Shown: piece by piece, positions 1 through 8,974 of the stretch | How the letters are laid out: each line of letters starts with the position of its first letter | How positions within the stretch are numbered: the stretch's first letter is position 1 | Source: Candidatus Zipacnadia bacterium | GTDB lineage: Bacteria > Armatimonadota > Zipacnadia > Zipacnadales > UBA5352 | Length of the DNA: 35,722 nt | NCBI GenBank assembly: GCA_029820295.1 | Contig: JALGVA010000033.1 | Coordinates: 1 to 35,722, forward strand | Reading direction: 5' to 3' | Position numbers and translations under genes: made by a program | Notes under the pieces: model-generated | What the model saw: the letters and a program-made list of their open reading frames with translations, nothing else | Databases searched by the model: none | What the model was told of the DNA's origin: nothing

Positions 1-123
1 GCGACCACGATCTACGGCGTGTCAAAGTGGGGCGTCGCGGGCCTGACGCGCGGCCTCGGGCGCAAGTGGGCGGGCCAGCGCGTGCGCATCAACGCCATCT
101 GCCCGGGACCGGTCATGGATTAG
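1..123 (+). pseudogene. 3' fragment of short-chain dehydrogenase/reductase, truncated
   Basis: The first 40 codons match the second half of a classical SDR (Rossmann-fold NAD(P)-dependent oxidoreductase). The catalytic Y-x-x-x-K is visible as YGVSK (Y5, K9 of the visible part), followed by the conserved stretch RVRINAICPGPV. SDRs normally continue about 50-70 residues beyond PGPV to form the substrate lid. Here a TAG stop follows two codons later, exactly where sequence matching a transposase on the opposite strand begins. The gene therefore appears cut by an insertion-sequence remnant and is probably inactive. The 5' part lies outside the window, so the specific substrate cannot be judged. 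Confidence 0.75.
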
Positions 124-467
124 AAGCTGCGCCCGGAACTGCTGCAGCGTGCTTTTGGCGAAGGGGCGCTCATTCAGCTCGATCCCCAGCGCCACCTTCC
201 AGCACATGTCATATGTGGCCCGTCGGGTGGCCTCCGCACCCGAGGCCCTATCGTGCGCCTGCAGCAGCGGCGCCACTGCCAGCATCCCCGGTGGCACCGA
301 CGCCCGACCGAAGCCCTCGCAGTAGAGATGGCCGCGAAGTCGTCGTCGGGGAACAGCTCGCGACCGTGGCGCGTCAGAAAACCGTACAAGCTGTCCGCGC
401 CCACGAAGTCCAGGTATTGCGTGTCGGCGGAGAACAGATTGCCCTGGTCGGCGGGGCGGCCCAGCAT
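112..467 (-). pseudogene. Decayed IS1182/IS5-type transposase fragment
   Basis: Read on the minus strand, the segment starts with ATG at 467 (MLGRPADQGNLFSADTQYL) and runs about 45 codons to near 332. It then shifts frame and continues from about 327 as YCEGFGRASVPPGMLAVAPL and then CWKVALGIELNERPFAKST, ending at LLIHD near 112. This is the typical N-terminal DUF772 region of IS1182/IS5-like transposases. Only about 115 of the expected 400-500 residues remain; there is one frameshift, and the DDE catalytic core is missing. The end abuts the SDR fragment. No terminal inverted repeat was identified. It is a dead remnant; the family is secure, the subgroup less so. Confidence 0.75.
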
Positions 468-595
468 ACCATCCACTCCTGGTCGGGAGATGGCACCCAC
501 ACTCAGATTCCCGACTCGCCACCTCGCGCCCTTCACACAGAGCGACTTTCCGGCCGGGTTTCCAGCCGTACGGCGTATGGCAATGGGGGCGGCGC

Positions 596-634
596 GAGCG
601 CAGCTCGGGGCGGGGGGCCCGCGCTCGGGGCCCC
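596..634 (-). terminator. GC-rich hairpin downstream of aldo/keto reductase
   Basis: Two alternative stems lie just after the reductase stop codon. GGGGCCC (614-620) pairs with GGGCCCC (628-634) around a 7-nt loop, and GAGCGC (596-601) pairs with GCGCTC (621-626). There is no T-tract, so it is at best a candidate transcription end. The first stem touches the stop codon at 634-636. Nothing else was recognised in 468-595. Confidence 0.3.
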
Positions 635-1692
635 TACTTCCCCGCCAGCTCCCGATGGCGCGCCAGCACCGGGCCGAAGGTGCGGTAGATGCGCTCCAGC
701 GCCGCCGGGATGTCGATGCCGAAGGGGCAGGAGGCGGCGCACTCGTCGCGGATGTCGCAGGTGAAGCACCGCTCGATGGTCGCCACATCCGCGTCCCAGT
801 TGCGCTCGAGCGCCTCGGCGACCCCGTGGCGCTGGTAGAGCACGTCCATGATCATCAGGCGGCTGATCTCGACCCCGTGCGGGCAGATGTGATGGCGGTA
901 GCACAGCCGGCAGCAGTCGGGCAGACGCACCTCGGCCATCTCGTCGAGGACGGCGGCCTCGTCGTCGCTCAGCGGCACGAAGTCGCGGCCCACCATCGCG
1001 TTGGCCTCGACCTCGAAGCGGCGCCACATGCCCGGGATGGTGGTGTGCACGCCCTCCTGCGAGAGCACCCAGCGCAGCGCGAGGTCGGCGTGCGCAGCCA
1101 GCAGACAGCCGCCCAGGGGCTTCAGCACCGCCACGCCCACATTGTCGGCCGCCGCGCGCGGTAACACCTCCTCGACCATGCGCCGGTTCACGTAGTTGAG
1201 CATCACCAGGACTACGTCCATGATCCCGGTCTCGAGGCCGGCCATGACCACGTCGGGGTTGTGGCTGGTCATGCCGATGAAGCGCACCTTGCCTGCATCG
1301 CGTGCCTCGTCGAGCGCCTCGAAGGCGCCGCCGGGCGCCAGGCACTCGTCAAGGTCCTCCGGTTGATGCAGCTCGTGGCACTGGTATACGTCCACGTAGT
1401 CGGTGCCCAGGGTCTGCAGGCTGGTGTCGATGGCGGCCGCCATCTCGCCCTTGGTGTGCGACAGATCTCGTGAGCAAATGACCACCTCGTCGCGCCGGCC
1501 CCGGATGGCCTCGCCCAGCCGCTCTTCGCAGCGCACATAGGCGCGCGCGCAGTCGAAGTAGGTGATGCCCAGGTCCATGGCGCGGCGGTAGAGCGCGACG
1601 GCCTCGTCGTGCGGCGGGCGGCGGATGGGGATGCCGCCAAAGCCGATGACCGAGACCTCGAGTCCGGTGCGGCCGAGGGTGCGCGTACGCAT
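634..1692 (-). CDS. Aldo/keto reductase with C-terminal iron-sulfur-type domain
   Basis: This 352-residue protein has an N-terminal TIM-barrel aldo/keto reductase domain (about 1-240) and a cysteine-rich C-terminal ferredoxin-like tail. The barrel opens with TLGRTGLEVSVIGFGGIPI. The family tetrad is seen as D47, Y52 and H106, but the position usually held by lysine (normally in a TK motif) reads R75 in ICSRD. The tail has C260/261, C264 and C270-P, then C309, C312, C318 and C322-P. This resembles the 4Fe-4S AKR subgroup, but with altered spacing and a His in place of one cysteine. The ATG at 1692 follows GGAAAGGAAG. It is divergent from rex. It is probably an NAD(P)H-dependent oxidoreductase; the substrate is unknown. 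Confidence 0.85.
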   Translation of the reverse strand: MRTRTLGRTGLEVSVIGFGGIPIRRPPHDEAVALYRRAMDLGITYFDCARAYVRCEERLGEAIRGRRDEVVICSRDLSHTKGEMAAAIDTSLQTLGTDYVDVYQCHELHQPEDLDECLAPGGAFEALDEARDAGKVRFIGMTSHNPDVVMAGLETGIMDVVLVMLNYVNRRMVEEVLPRAAADNVGVAVLKPLGGCLLAAHADLALRWVLSQEGVHTTIPGMWRRFEVEANAMVGRDFVPLSDDEAAVLDEMAEVRLPDCCRLCYRHHICPHGVEISRLMIMDVLYQRHGVAEALERNWDADVATIERCFTCDIRDECAASCPFGIDIPAALERIYRTFGPVLARHRELAGK

Positions 1693-1855
1693 GATCGGTG
1701 CTTCCTTTCCAGTGAGGGCTGACGGCGCGCGGCGCAGATTCGTCAGGGCAGGGCGCGCGTCCTGCCGTGCACCCCGATGGGACATGGAGGTGCCGGGTGA
1801 GGACGTGCCGAATAACACGCGGCAACAGGCCAACGCCGCCCTGTGAGGCCCGAAG

Positions 1856-2473
1856 ATGCCTGAGCGCAAGCCGGTGCCTGACCCCACGCTGCTGCGCATC
1901 TGCCGTTACCTGCGCATCCTGGAGCGCCAGGAGGCGAACACGATCTCGTCGGCCGCCATCGCCGACGCCGCGGGCGTGAACGCCGCCCAGGTGCGCAAGG
2001 ACCTGTCGTTCTTCGGCGAGTTCGGCCAGCCCGGCGTGGGCTACAACGTGCAGCACCTGCTGGCCTCGCTCAAGCGCATGATGGGCCTCGACCGCGAGCG
2101 CGAGGTGGTGGTGATCGGCGCAGGCGCGCTGGGCTCAGCGCTGATCAACTACCCCGGCTTCGAGTCGCGCGGCTTTAGGATCGTCGGCGTCTTCGACAAC
2201 AACCCGGCCAAGATCGGGCACCGGCTGCGCGGCTACGAGGTCATGGCCTTCGACCGCCTCGCAGAGGAGATCGCCGACAGGAACGTGAGCCTGGCGATCA
2301 TCGCGGTGCCGCGCCTCGCCGCGCAGGACGTCGCCGACGCGCTCATCGCCGCAGGGGTCCGAGGCCTGCTCAACTTCGCTCCCGTGACGCTGCGCGTCCC
2401 TGACCACGTGGTCGTGCGCACCGTGGACCTGACCCTGCAGCTCGAGACGCTCGCCTACCACCTGGGAGACTGA
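1856..2473 (+). CDS. rex: Redox-sensing transcriptional repressor Rex
   Basis: At 205 residues this is the usual Rex length. Residues 1-80 form a winged helix, with the Rex signature AAQVRKDLSFFGEFGQPGVG at 43-62. The rest is a Rossmann domain with GAGALG at 88-93, the acidic end of the next strand in FDNNP, and a swapped C-terminal helix. Rex binds operator DNA when NAD+ is plentiful and releases it when NADH rises, thereby controlling fermentative and respiratory genes. It is transcribed away from the aldo/keto reductase, across a 163-bp gap. I could not identify a convincing TTGTGAA-type operator there, so autoregulation or control of the reductase is unproven. The ATG at 1856 is chosen because the Rex N-terminus aligns from there; its ribosome site is weak. 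Its 3' end faces the GHL6-like gene with a 13-nt gap. Confidence 0.95.
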   Translation: MPERKPVPDPTLLRICRYLRILERQEANTISSAAIADAAGVNAAQVRKDLSFFGEFGQPGVGYNVQHLLASLKRMMGLDREREVVVIGAGALGSALINYPGFESRGFRIVGVFDNNPAKIGHRLRGYEVMAFDRLAEEIADRNVSLAIIAVPRLAAQDVADALIAAGVRGLLNFAPVTLRVPDHVVVRTVDLTLQLETLAYHLGD

Positions 2474-2486
2474 GGCGCGGCGGACC

Positions 2487-4427
2487 TCAGCACAACACCA
2501 CCGCGTACGTGTCCAGCTCCCGCACCACCAGTCCTCCCTCGTCCCCTTGCGCCAGCGATGTGCCCTCGTCAGGCGTAATGAGTTCGCATCCCTCGCCGCG
2601 CAGATCCTGCCGAAGGCGGATGCTGACCGGCCCCACGGCCTGCGAGTTGGCGTAGTTCAGCAGATGCACCGCCACGCGTCCGTCGGCCGTCCGGTATATA
2701 CCGACGCCCACATAGCGCCCGGCGACGACCTCGACCGGCAGGCCGGAAGGGACTGCGGCGATGACCTGCGCGGCGATCTCATCGTGAGCCTCGGGCAGAT
2801 GCGGGTGGAGCGGGCTCACCCGGCCGTCGGCCCCGGCCGGGGCACGCTCCCGGCCGTCGGGGAGGTGAGTGACGCGCTCGTGCCCGTAAAGGTCGGCCAG
2901 GGCATCGCCAGGGCGCTCGCGGCGGTGCTCGTCGAAGCGCCCGGGCTCACCGGTGAGCAGCAGCGCGCCACCGCCTTCGAGGTGCGTGCGCAGCGCCGCC
3001 ACCTCGGCGTCACTCAGCAGGCGCTGGTTGGGCACGCACACCAGCTCCGTGGCGAAGCGCTCGCCTGCCTCGATGCCGACGATGATCTCGAAGGGCACCT
3101 GGTGCTGCAGCAGCGTCTGCTCCAGCCCCTGCAGGTGCGCGAGGGCGACGTCGCGGTCGAAGTCGCAGGAGGCCGGAGCGTAGAACACGCCGACGTTCGC
3201 CAGCGACTGCGAGCCGGCGTACAGATCCTCGTGCCGGGCGAAAAACTGCATGTAGCGCGCGAGCGCCGGGCCGCGCTGAGGATCCAGGTAGAGCGTCTTC
3301 CCGTCCCGCTGCCACGGACGGTTCGCCCAGGTAGCCGGGAAGGGATGCCCGCCATAGCAGGCCGACTCGGCGATCGAGAGCTTGACCTCGGCGGGCGTGC
3401 GCGGCGCGCGGTAGCCGCTGGGGTCGTTGATCCACGCGGTCACGAAGGCCGGCACGCCCAACGCCGAGCACTGCTTGATGTGCCGCACCGAGCCGACGAG
3501 CAGGCCGTCGTCGGTCACGCGCGGCATCTCGTGCGTCTCGGCGGTCGCGAGGTCGAGATAGTCGCCCACCCAGGGCATGACGCGGTCGCGGTCCGGACGG
3601 CTCAACTGCGGCGCGTGCGGGTAGGTGGCGAAGATCGCGTCCTCGCGCACGGCCTTGGTGTGCGCGTACAGCTCGCGCAAACGCCGGTGCATCACCTCGC
3701 AGCGGAACTCCAGCCACGCCTGGTACATCGGGTCGGCGCCCGCGATGTGCGGCGGCGGTAGCGCGTGGTCGAAGTGCGGCAAACCGAACAGCTCCTGCGC
3801 GCGCTCCTCGTACCGCTCGCGCAGGAACTCCCGGAAGGCGGCCAAGCAGCGCTCGCAGTAGCACGAGTACTGCGTCCCGTCCCACTCCACACCATCGAGG
3901 CCGATCTCCTCGAGACCCTGCGTGACCACGCCACGCAGATAGTCGATGAACAGATCGCTGGACAGGTCGCCCTGCCAGCGGAAGTAGCAGGACTTCCCGT
4001 AGAGGCGCTTCGCGCCGTCGGGCCCGTACTGAACGTGCCGCTCGAGGCCGGGGATCTCGTCGAGCATGGTCTCCGGGTACACGGTGGTGAGCTGGCAGTA
4101 GCCGAGCACGTGGATGCCGTGGGCGTGGCATAGCTCCACCAGCTCGCGCGTACGTTCCATCTCGGCGGCCTCGGCGCGCAGCCCGAAGCCCTTGTAGTAG
4201 TGCGTGGTGGTCAGGTTGATGCCCATCTCCGCCATGGCGCGCACGTGCTCTTCGGAGTGCAGGTAGTCCCACCACTTGGGCGCCCACAACGCACGACCGT
4301 TGACGCCGCCGGAGAGGCTGCCGGCGCGCACGTAGAACTCGGGCGGCTCCCAGCCGCCCCATGCCCAGCGGCTCCTCCCGCGCTCGAACCACTCGGGCAG
4401 CCGTCCCGGCTTCGTCCACGCGTCCAT
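2487..4427 (-). CDS. Glycoside-hydrolase-like protein (GHL6-type barrel plus amidotransferase-like domain)
   Basis: This 646-residue protein has no signal peptide and appears cytosolic. About 1-400 is a TIM-barrel of the hypothetical glycosyl hydrolase 6 type. It contains EMGINLTTTHYYKG, HAHGIHVLGYCQL and the motif LDGVEWDG, followed by a CYCERC knuckle. About 430-600 resembles the class-I amidotransferase-like, beta-galactosidase trimerisation fold (LRTHLEGGGALLLTGEPG). The C-terminus is a small beta domain of the type that closes GH42-like enzymes. Start: ATG at 4427, with GAGGAG 7 nt upstream. It is divergent from the transferase at 4587 and convergent with rex. It probably acts on a beta-linked sugar, but no substrate can be assigned, and the acid/base and nucleophile are not certain from sequence alone. 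Confidence 0.7.
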   Translation of the reverse strand: MDAWTKPGRLPEWFERGRSRWAWGGWEPPEFYVRAGSLSGGVNGRALWAPKWWDYLHSEEHVRAMAEMGINLTTTHYYKGFGLRAEAAEMERTRELVELCHAHGIHVLGYCQLTTVYPETMLDEIPGLERHVQYGPDGAKRLYGKSCYFRWQGDLSSDLFIDYLRGVVTQGLEEIGLDGVEWDGTQYSCYCERCLAAFREFLRERYEERAQELFGLPHFDHALPPPHIAGADPMYQAWLEFRCEVMHRRLRELYAHTKAVREDAIFATYPHAPQLSRPDRDRVMPWVGDYLDLATAETHEMPRVTDDGLLVGSVRHIKQCSALGVPAFVTAWINDPSGYRAPRTPAEVKLSIAESACYGGHPFPATWANRPWQRDGKTLYLDPQRGPALARYMQFFARHEDLYAGSQSLANVGVFYAPASCDFDRDVALAHLQGLEQTLLQHQVPFEIIVGIEAGERFATELVCVPNQRLLSDAEVAALRTHLEGGGALLLTGEPGRFDEHRRERPGDALADLYGHERVTHLPDGRERAPAGADGRVSPLHPHLPEAHDEIAAQVIAAVPSGLPVEVVAGRYVGVGIYRTADGRVAVHLLNYANSQAVGPVSIRLRQDLRGEGCELITPDEGTSLAQGDEGGLVVRELDTYAVVLC

Positions 4428-4586
4428 GGCGCACGCTCCTCGCGGTGCGGCCTGCTCGTCGCGCGCCGCTTCGTCGCCCACGACCCGTCTCCCTGCCCGC
4501 GCGCAGGTGCGTGGCGAGGGGGCCGCGAACTTCCCGCTGTCGCCCGCCCGCACCAGAGATCGCGATGCGAAAGCAGTGGCAGCGGC

Positions 4587-6407
4587 ATGGATCGTCTCAT
4601 CGTGACCAACTCGGCACTCGCCTACCCGCGCGTCCCCGACAGCGTGCTGCGCCCCGGCGACGAGGTGCTGCCGTTGGTGGAGCGCTTCGAGGAAGCGCTC
4701 TTCATGCCGAGCGCGTACTACGACGAGCTGCGCGGGCTGTTCCCGGGCTACAACGTGGAACTGCGCCGGATCGCGCACTCACTCGGTGAGCTGCTGCCGA
4801 AGCGACTGGGCGCGCCCCGCCCGCAGTGGGGCCACTCGGCCTGGGATGTCTACGCCGACCGCTTCGTTAAGTTCGGGTGCGGCCCTGTGCTGTGTAATCT
4901 GCACCTGGCCCGGCTGGCCGCCGAGGAGCACCCATCGGAAGTCCTGGCCTGGGAGAGACCCGATGACCCGGGCTGGTGGACCGGCCGGCAGATGGTGGCC
5001 GAGATGGCCGCCGTGATCGCCCGCAAGTGTGGCGCAACGCTGCGCAGAACCGCGCCCGTGCACCGGCGCATGGCACACGGGCTGGCTGCGCCGGTTCTGG
5101 CCTTGGGGCAGGCGCTGCGCGAGCTGTCGCGCCATCGCACGGCACACTCGGACACGCCGCCCCGGGCCGATGTCATCTTCCCGATCCTCGCGCCCACACT
5201 CGTACCGCTCTACGACCTGATTGGGGGCCACCTCCAAGAGCACTACGGCCTGACCGTGCTGGGCATCGACCTGCCTCACGGCGGCTGCGCAGCGACTACC
5301 GCGCCGGGCAAGCTCCCCCGCTTCATGCTGCGCGACCTGGTTGAGCCGTGGATGATCCGTCGCGGGATGGCGGAGGCCGCGGCCGGGCCATGGGCCGCGC
5401 GCGACTTCGCGCGCGAGTTGCGGCGTATCGAGCCGTTCGCCGAGATGCCGACGGAGGCGTGGGGTGTCGTGACGCGCCGCCTGCATGTTACGGTCACGCG
5501 CGAGTTGACCCTGTGCACGCTCTACGCGCGGTTGTGGGAATGCGCGCTGGACCTGATCCGCCCATCCGTGCTTGTCAGCTTCAACACCTACAACGAACTC
5601 CTGGCGCCCGGGGTGCTGCAATCGAGGCATCGGGGCGTGCCGACGATATGCGCGCAGCACGGCATCTGGGGCCCACTCTTCCACGCCGCGGCGCTACTGC
5701 CGTACGACGAGGTGCTTGTCTTCGGCAAGTACGCTCGGGAGATGCTCGAGCCGCTGGCCCGGCGCGAAACCGTCTTCAACACCACGGGCCACAGCCTCTA
5801 CGACACGCTGAGCGATGCGCCCCCGCCGGCGGCGCCGCGTGAGCGGTTGCTGGACGGGCGGCGCTACCTGGTGCTGGTGACCACGCAGCCCATCGAGATG
5901 GCCCAGCGTGCCTGCGAGCGGCGCTGGTGGCTGGAGGTGCTGGCGGAGGCGTGCCGGGAACTCGATGCGCGCGTGCTGATCAAGCCGCACCCGCGCGAGG
6001 AGGAGCTGCAGCCCTATCGCGACGTCGCGCGGCAATGGCCCGAGCACGTACGTGTCGTGGAACACGGCGAGTTCGAGCTGTCCTCGCTGATCGTGGCCGC
6101 CGACGTGCTCATCACCCGCTTCTCGACCACGGCCATCGAGGCGGCCCTGATGCACACGCCGGTGATGACCGTGAACCTGGCCGCCGGCCTGGATCAGTAC
6201 CCCTTCGCTCAGGAAGGCGCAGCCTTGGGCGTCTACGCCGAGGAAGACCTGGCGCCCACGCTGCGACGCCTGCTGACCGACGAAGCCCTGCGCGCGGAGC
6301 TGACCCGCACGCAGGAGGTCTTCCTGGACAGACACCTGGGAGTGCGCGACGGCCGGGCCACCGAGCGGATTGCCGCCCGCATCGCCGCACGGGCCGGGTC
6401 GGGTTGA
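4587..6407 (+). CDS. GT-B-type surface polysaccharide transferase (CDP-glycerol/capsule-like)
   Basis: This 606-residue protein without an obvious membrane segment is related to GT-B-fold transferases such as CDP-glycerol glycerophosphotransferases and capsule-polysaccharide synthases. The C-terminal half shows the nucleotide-binding signatures LIKPHPREEEL (KPHP at about 466-469) and ADVLITRFSTTAIEAALMHT (about 507-526). These are typical of this superfamily, as is AQHGIWGP earlier in the chain. The N-terminal about 330 residues are less conserved and not recognised. The ATG at 4587 is preferred because upstream codons overlap the divergent gene; the ribosome site is weak. It likely transfers a sugar or polyol phosphate onto an envelope polymer. 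The DUF4838 gene follows after 57 nt and may be cotranscribed. Confidence 0.6.
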   Translation: MDRLIVTNSALAYPRVPDSVLRPGDEVLPLVERFEEALFMPSAYYDELRGLFPGYNVELRRIAHSLGELLPKRLGAPRPQWGHSAWDVYADRFVKFGCGPVLCNLHLARLAAEEHPSEVLAWERPDDPGWWTGRQMVAEMAAVIARKCGATLRRTAPVHRRMAHGLAAPVLALGQALRELSRHRTAHSDTPPRADVIFPILAPTLVPLYDLIGGHLQEHYGLTVLGIDLPHGGCAATTAPGKLPRFMLRDLVEPWMIRRGMAEAAAGPWAARDFARELRRIEPFAEMPTEAWGVVTRRLHVTVTRELTLCTLYARLWECALDLIRPSVLVSFNTYNELLAPGVLQSRHRGVPTICAQHGIWGPLFHAAALLPYDEVLVFGKYAREMLEPLARRETVFNTTGHSLYDTLSDAPPPAAPRERLLDGRRYLVLVTTQPIEMAQRACERRWWLEVLAEACRELDARVLIKPHPREEELQPYRDVARQWPEHVRVVEHGEFELSSLIVAADVLITRFSTTAIEAALMHTPVMTVNLAAGLDQYPFAQEGAALGVYAEEDLAPTLRRLLTDEALRAELTRTQEVFLDRHLGVRDGRATERIAARIAARAGSG

Positions 6408-6464
6408 CCGACCGACAACGGTGCCGACAGCAACTACCGACCGATCACGCCTGGAGGAGTGGAT

Positions 6465-8822
6465 ATGTCCCGCACATTGACCATCGCCGCCATCGGCCTG
6501 CTCGCCACGTCAGTCTTCGCGCACGCCGTGACGCTTGCCGCGCCCGGACAGGCCCCGGCGCCCATCGTCCTCGCCGATGGCGCCATCGCGCCGGAACAGA
6601 CCGCCGCGGACCAGCTCGCGCACTACCTCGGCCGGGCGGCCGCAACCGAGTTCGAGATCGTCGCCGAGGCCGAGGCGCTCGCGGATACGCCCGCGATCTT
6701 CGTCGGCCCGACGGCGCGAGCCGCGGAGGCCGGCATCGACGTCGCCGCCCTGGCGGCCGAGCAGTGGATCGTGCGCACCGTGGATGATGACCTGATCATC
6801 GCCGGCGGGCGGCCGCGCGGCACGCTCTACGCCGCCTGCCACTTCCTTGAGGACGTCATCGGCGTACACTGGTGGAGTCCGTGGGCGGAGAACGTGCCAA
6901 CCATGCCGACCATCGAGGTCGCCGACCTCGACCTGAGCGGCGAGCCGGTGCTGCAGTACCGCGACATCTACACGCTCTACGGCAATGATGGCGGGGCGTT
7001 TGCGGCGCGCAACCGCCTCAACCGCCAGGGCGATGCGAAGATCGCGGGCGAGTGGGGCGGCGGCATGGATTACGGGCCGCCCTACCACGTGCACACGTTC
7101 TTCATGTACATCCGCCCGGACGAGTACTTCGAGGCGCACCCGGAGTACTTCTCGCTCATCAACGGCGAGCGCAAGGCCGAGCGCACGCAGCTCTGCCTGA
7201 CCAACCCGGAGCTGCGCGAGCTGTTCCGCGACAAGCTCATCGCGTACATCGAGCAATCGCGTGCGCAGGCCGCAGAAGCGGGCGAGCCGGCGCCGCGCGT
7301 GTTCTCGATCTCACAAAACGACTGGGGTGGCGCCTGTCAGTGCGACGTCTGTCAGGCCATCGCGCAGGCCGAGGGCTCGGAGGCCGGACCGCTGCTCGAC
7401 TTCGTGAACTACATGGCCGACGCCATCGCCGAGGACTACCCGGACGTCTACGTCAGCACGCTGGCCTACCAGTACACACAGGCGCCGCCGGCCAGCATCC
7501 GCCCGCGTGACAACGTGATCATCCGCCTGTGCGACACGACCAGCAACTTCACCCGCGCCATCACCGACCCGGAGAACGAGCAGTTCCACGACTTCCTGCT
7601 GTCCTGGGCGGAGATCGCGCCGAACCTGCGCGTGTGGGACTACGCGGTCACATATGCGGAGCCGCGCGGCATGCCCATGCCCAGCGTGCACACCTACGCG
7701 CGCGACTTCCAGTTCTACGCCGAAAACAACGTCGAGGGCGTCTTCACCGAACTGGAGTACCCGGTGCGGGCCGACATGCGCGATCTCAAGGTCTGGATGA
7801 TGATCAAGCTGCTTGAAGACCCCTACCAGGACTACGGCGCGCTGCTGGAGACCTTCACCGACGGCTTCTACGGACCCGCGGGGCCGATGATCCGCGAGTA
7901 CCTGGCGGCGCTGGAGGCGTCGTCGCAGGAGCACCTGAGCTACATCAGCATGGGCGCGGCGCTGCCCGCCTACCGCTACCTGACGCTGGACTTCGTACGC
8001 GCGGCGCACGGTATCTTCGACCGCGCGGAGGCGGCGGTGGCGGGCGACGACGAACTGCTGCAGCGTGTGCGCCACGCGCGCATGCCGCTCGACCGGGCGA
8101 CGGTGGCGCTGTTCCGCGCGCTCAGCCGGCAGTGGGCGCAGGCGGGCAACGATCCCGCGACCATCCCTCTCGACCGCGACGCCATCGCCGCGCGCTACGA
8201 GGAGACCTGGACGGTGGAGGCCGAGCGGCGTCTGTCCGGCGCGGGGGTGGAGCAGTCACTGGCGCAGTTGCAGGACGAGCTGACGCGGTGGACATCGCTG
8301 CCCGTGTTCGTGCCGCTGCCGGAGAGGTTCGCGGACCTGCCCGCCGAGCGCGTCTTCGACTTCACCGCCGACACCACCCGCAACTGGAAGGGCATCGTGC
8401 GCGTGGTCGAGGACGAGGAGGCCGAAAGCGGCATCACCAATCGCCTCGAGTTCCCGACCAAGATCGCGACCGACGACCATCCGCTGGAGCGCTACAGGCT
8501 GCCCATGCCCTGGGGCCTCTACGACCAGATCAACCGCAAGGCCGCGGGCAGCGGGACGATCAAGCCCGAGGACGTGCCGGGGCCGGGCTACCACTGGTAC
8601 AAGATGGGCGAGTTCGCGCTCGGCCAGTCCTACTACCTCTACTTCTTCTGGAGCTGGATCATCCAGGTGGACGTCGATTCCGCCTGGGATCAGGCGCGCC
8701 CCGACCGCAAGTTCGAGGTCTGGGCGCGCATCAAGTTCGAGGGCCCGGCCTTCCCCCACGGCGACGAAGCCGACCAGAACGCCATCTGCGTCGAGCGCGT
8801 GGTGCTGGTGGCGGAGGAGTAA
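6465..8822 (+). CDS. Secreted DUF4838 protein (alpha-glucuronidase-like)
   Basis: This 785-residue protein has a Sec signal peptide (positive MSRTL, hydrophobic core to about 19, probable cleavage near AHA-V). About 30-150 resembles the alpha-glucuronidase N-terminal / GH20b-like domain (AADQLAHYLGRA, then AGGRPRGTLYAACHFLEDVIGV). DUF4838 spans about 220-520, with ISQNDWGGACQCDVCQ around 284-299, a metal-like CxCxxC. The last about 150 residues are unassigned and end in a WARIKFEGP beta segment. GGAGGAG at 6453-6459 places the start at the ATG at 6465 rather than the GTG at 6459. DUF4838 proteins are common in polysaccharide-utilisation loci, usually without a proven reaction. It probably acts outside the cytoplasm on uronic-acid-type glycans, by homology only. 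Confidence 0.8.
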   Translation: MSRTLTIAAIGLLATSVFAHAVTLAAPGQAPAPIVLADGAIAPEQTAADQLAHYLGRAAATEFEIVAEAEALADTPAIFVGPTARAAEAGIDVAALAAEQWIVRTVDDDLIIAGGRPRGTLYAACHFLEDVIGVHWWSPWAENVPTMPTIEVADLDLSGEPVLQYRDIYTLYGNDGGAFAARNRLNRQGDAKIAGEWGGGMDYGPPYHVHTFFMYIRPDEYFEAHPEYFSLINGERKAERTQLCLTNPELRELFRDKLIAYIEQSRAQAAEAGEPAPRVFSISQNDWGGACQCDVCQAIAQAEGSEAGPLLDFVNYMADAIAEDYPDVYVSTLAYQYTQAPPASIRPRDNVIIRLCDTTSNFTRAITDPENEQFHDFLLSWAEIAPNLRVWDYAVTYAEPRGMPMPSVHTYARDFQFYAENNVEGVFTELEYPVRADMRDLKVWMMIKLLEDPYQDYGALLETFTDGFYGPAGPMIREYLAALEASSQEHLSYISMGAALPAYRYLTLDFVRAAHGIFDRAEAAVAGDDELLQRVRHARMPLDRATVALFRALSRQWAQAGNDPATIPLDRDAIAARYEETWTVEAERRLSGAGVEQSLAQLQDELTRWTSLPVFVPLPERFADLPAERVFDFTADTTRNWKGIVRVVEDEEAESGITNRLEFPTKIATDDHPLERYRLPMPWGLYDQINRKAAGSGTIKPEDVPGPGYHWYKMGEFALGQSYYLYFFWSWIIQVDVDSAWDQARPDRKFEVWARIKFEGPAFPHGDEADQNAICVERVVLVAEE

Positions 8823-8854
8823 GGCCGGCCGTAGTGCCTGCCTGCCTCGCCCCC

Positions 8855-8968
8855 CCGGAACGGAGGGGGCAGCGGGCCGCGGGGGAGGCACGACGCTGAG
8901 CACGCGTTCGCCGGGCCTCCCCCTGCCCGAGCAAGCTGGGGCTGTCGCCCTCCGTTCCGGAGGGCGAC
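8855..8968. terminator. Nested inverted repeats between converging genes
   Basis: The gap between two converging stop codons holds several hairpins. The strongest is GTCGCCCTCCG (8944-8954), pairing perfectly with CGGAGGGCGAC (8958-8968) around a TTC loop. CCGGAACGGAGGG (8855-8867) is also the exact reverse complement of 8948-8960, and GGGGGAGGC (8881-8889) pairs with GCCTCCCCC (8915-8923). No T-run follows. It probably terminates both units; the nested arrangement could also be a mobile intergenic palindrome. Confidence 0.6.
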
Positions 8969-8974
8969 GGGGCG

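Noticed and set aside
1693-1855. Rex operator between the aldo/keto reductase and rex
   Set aside because: No TTGTGAA-type inverted repeat was seen; only a lone TGTGAG, which is not enough.
4200-4586. Upstream in-frame extension of the GT-B transferase to 4200
   Set aside because: Those codons overlap the start of the divergent GHL6-like gene, whose ribosome site and protein homology are clear; the transferase aligns from 4587.
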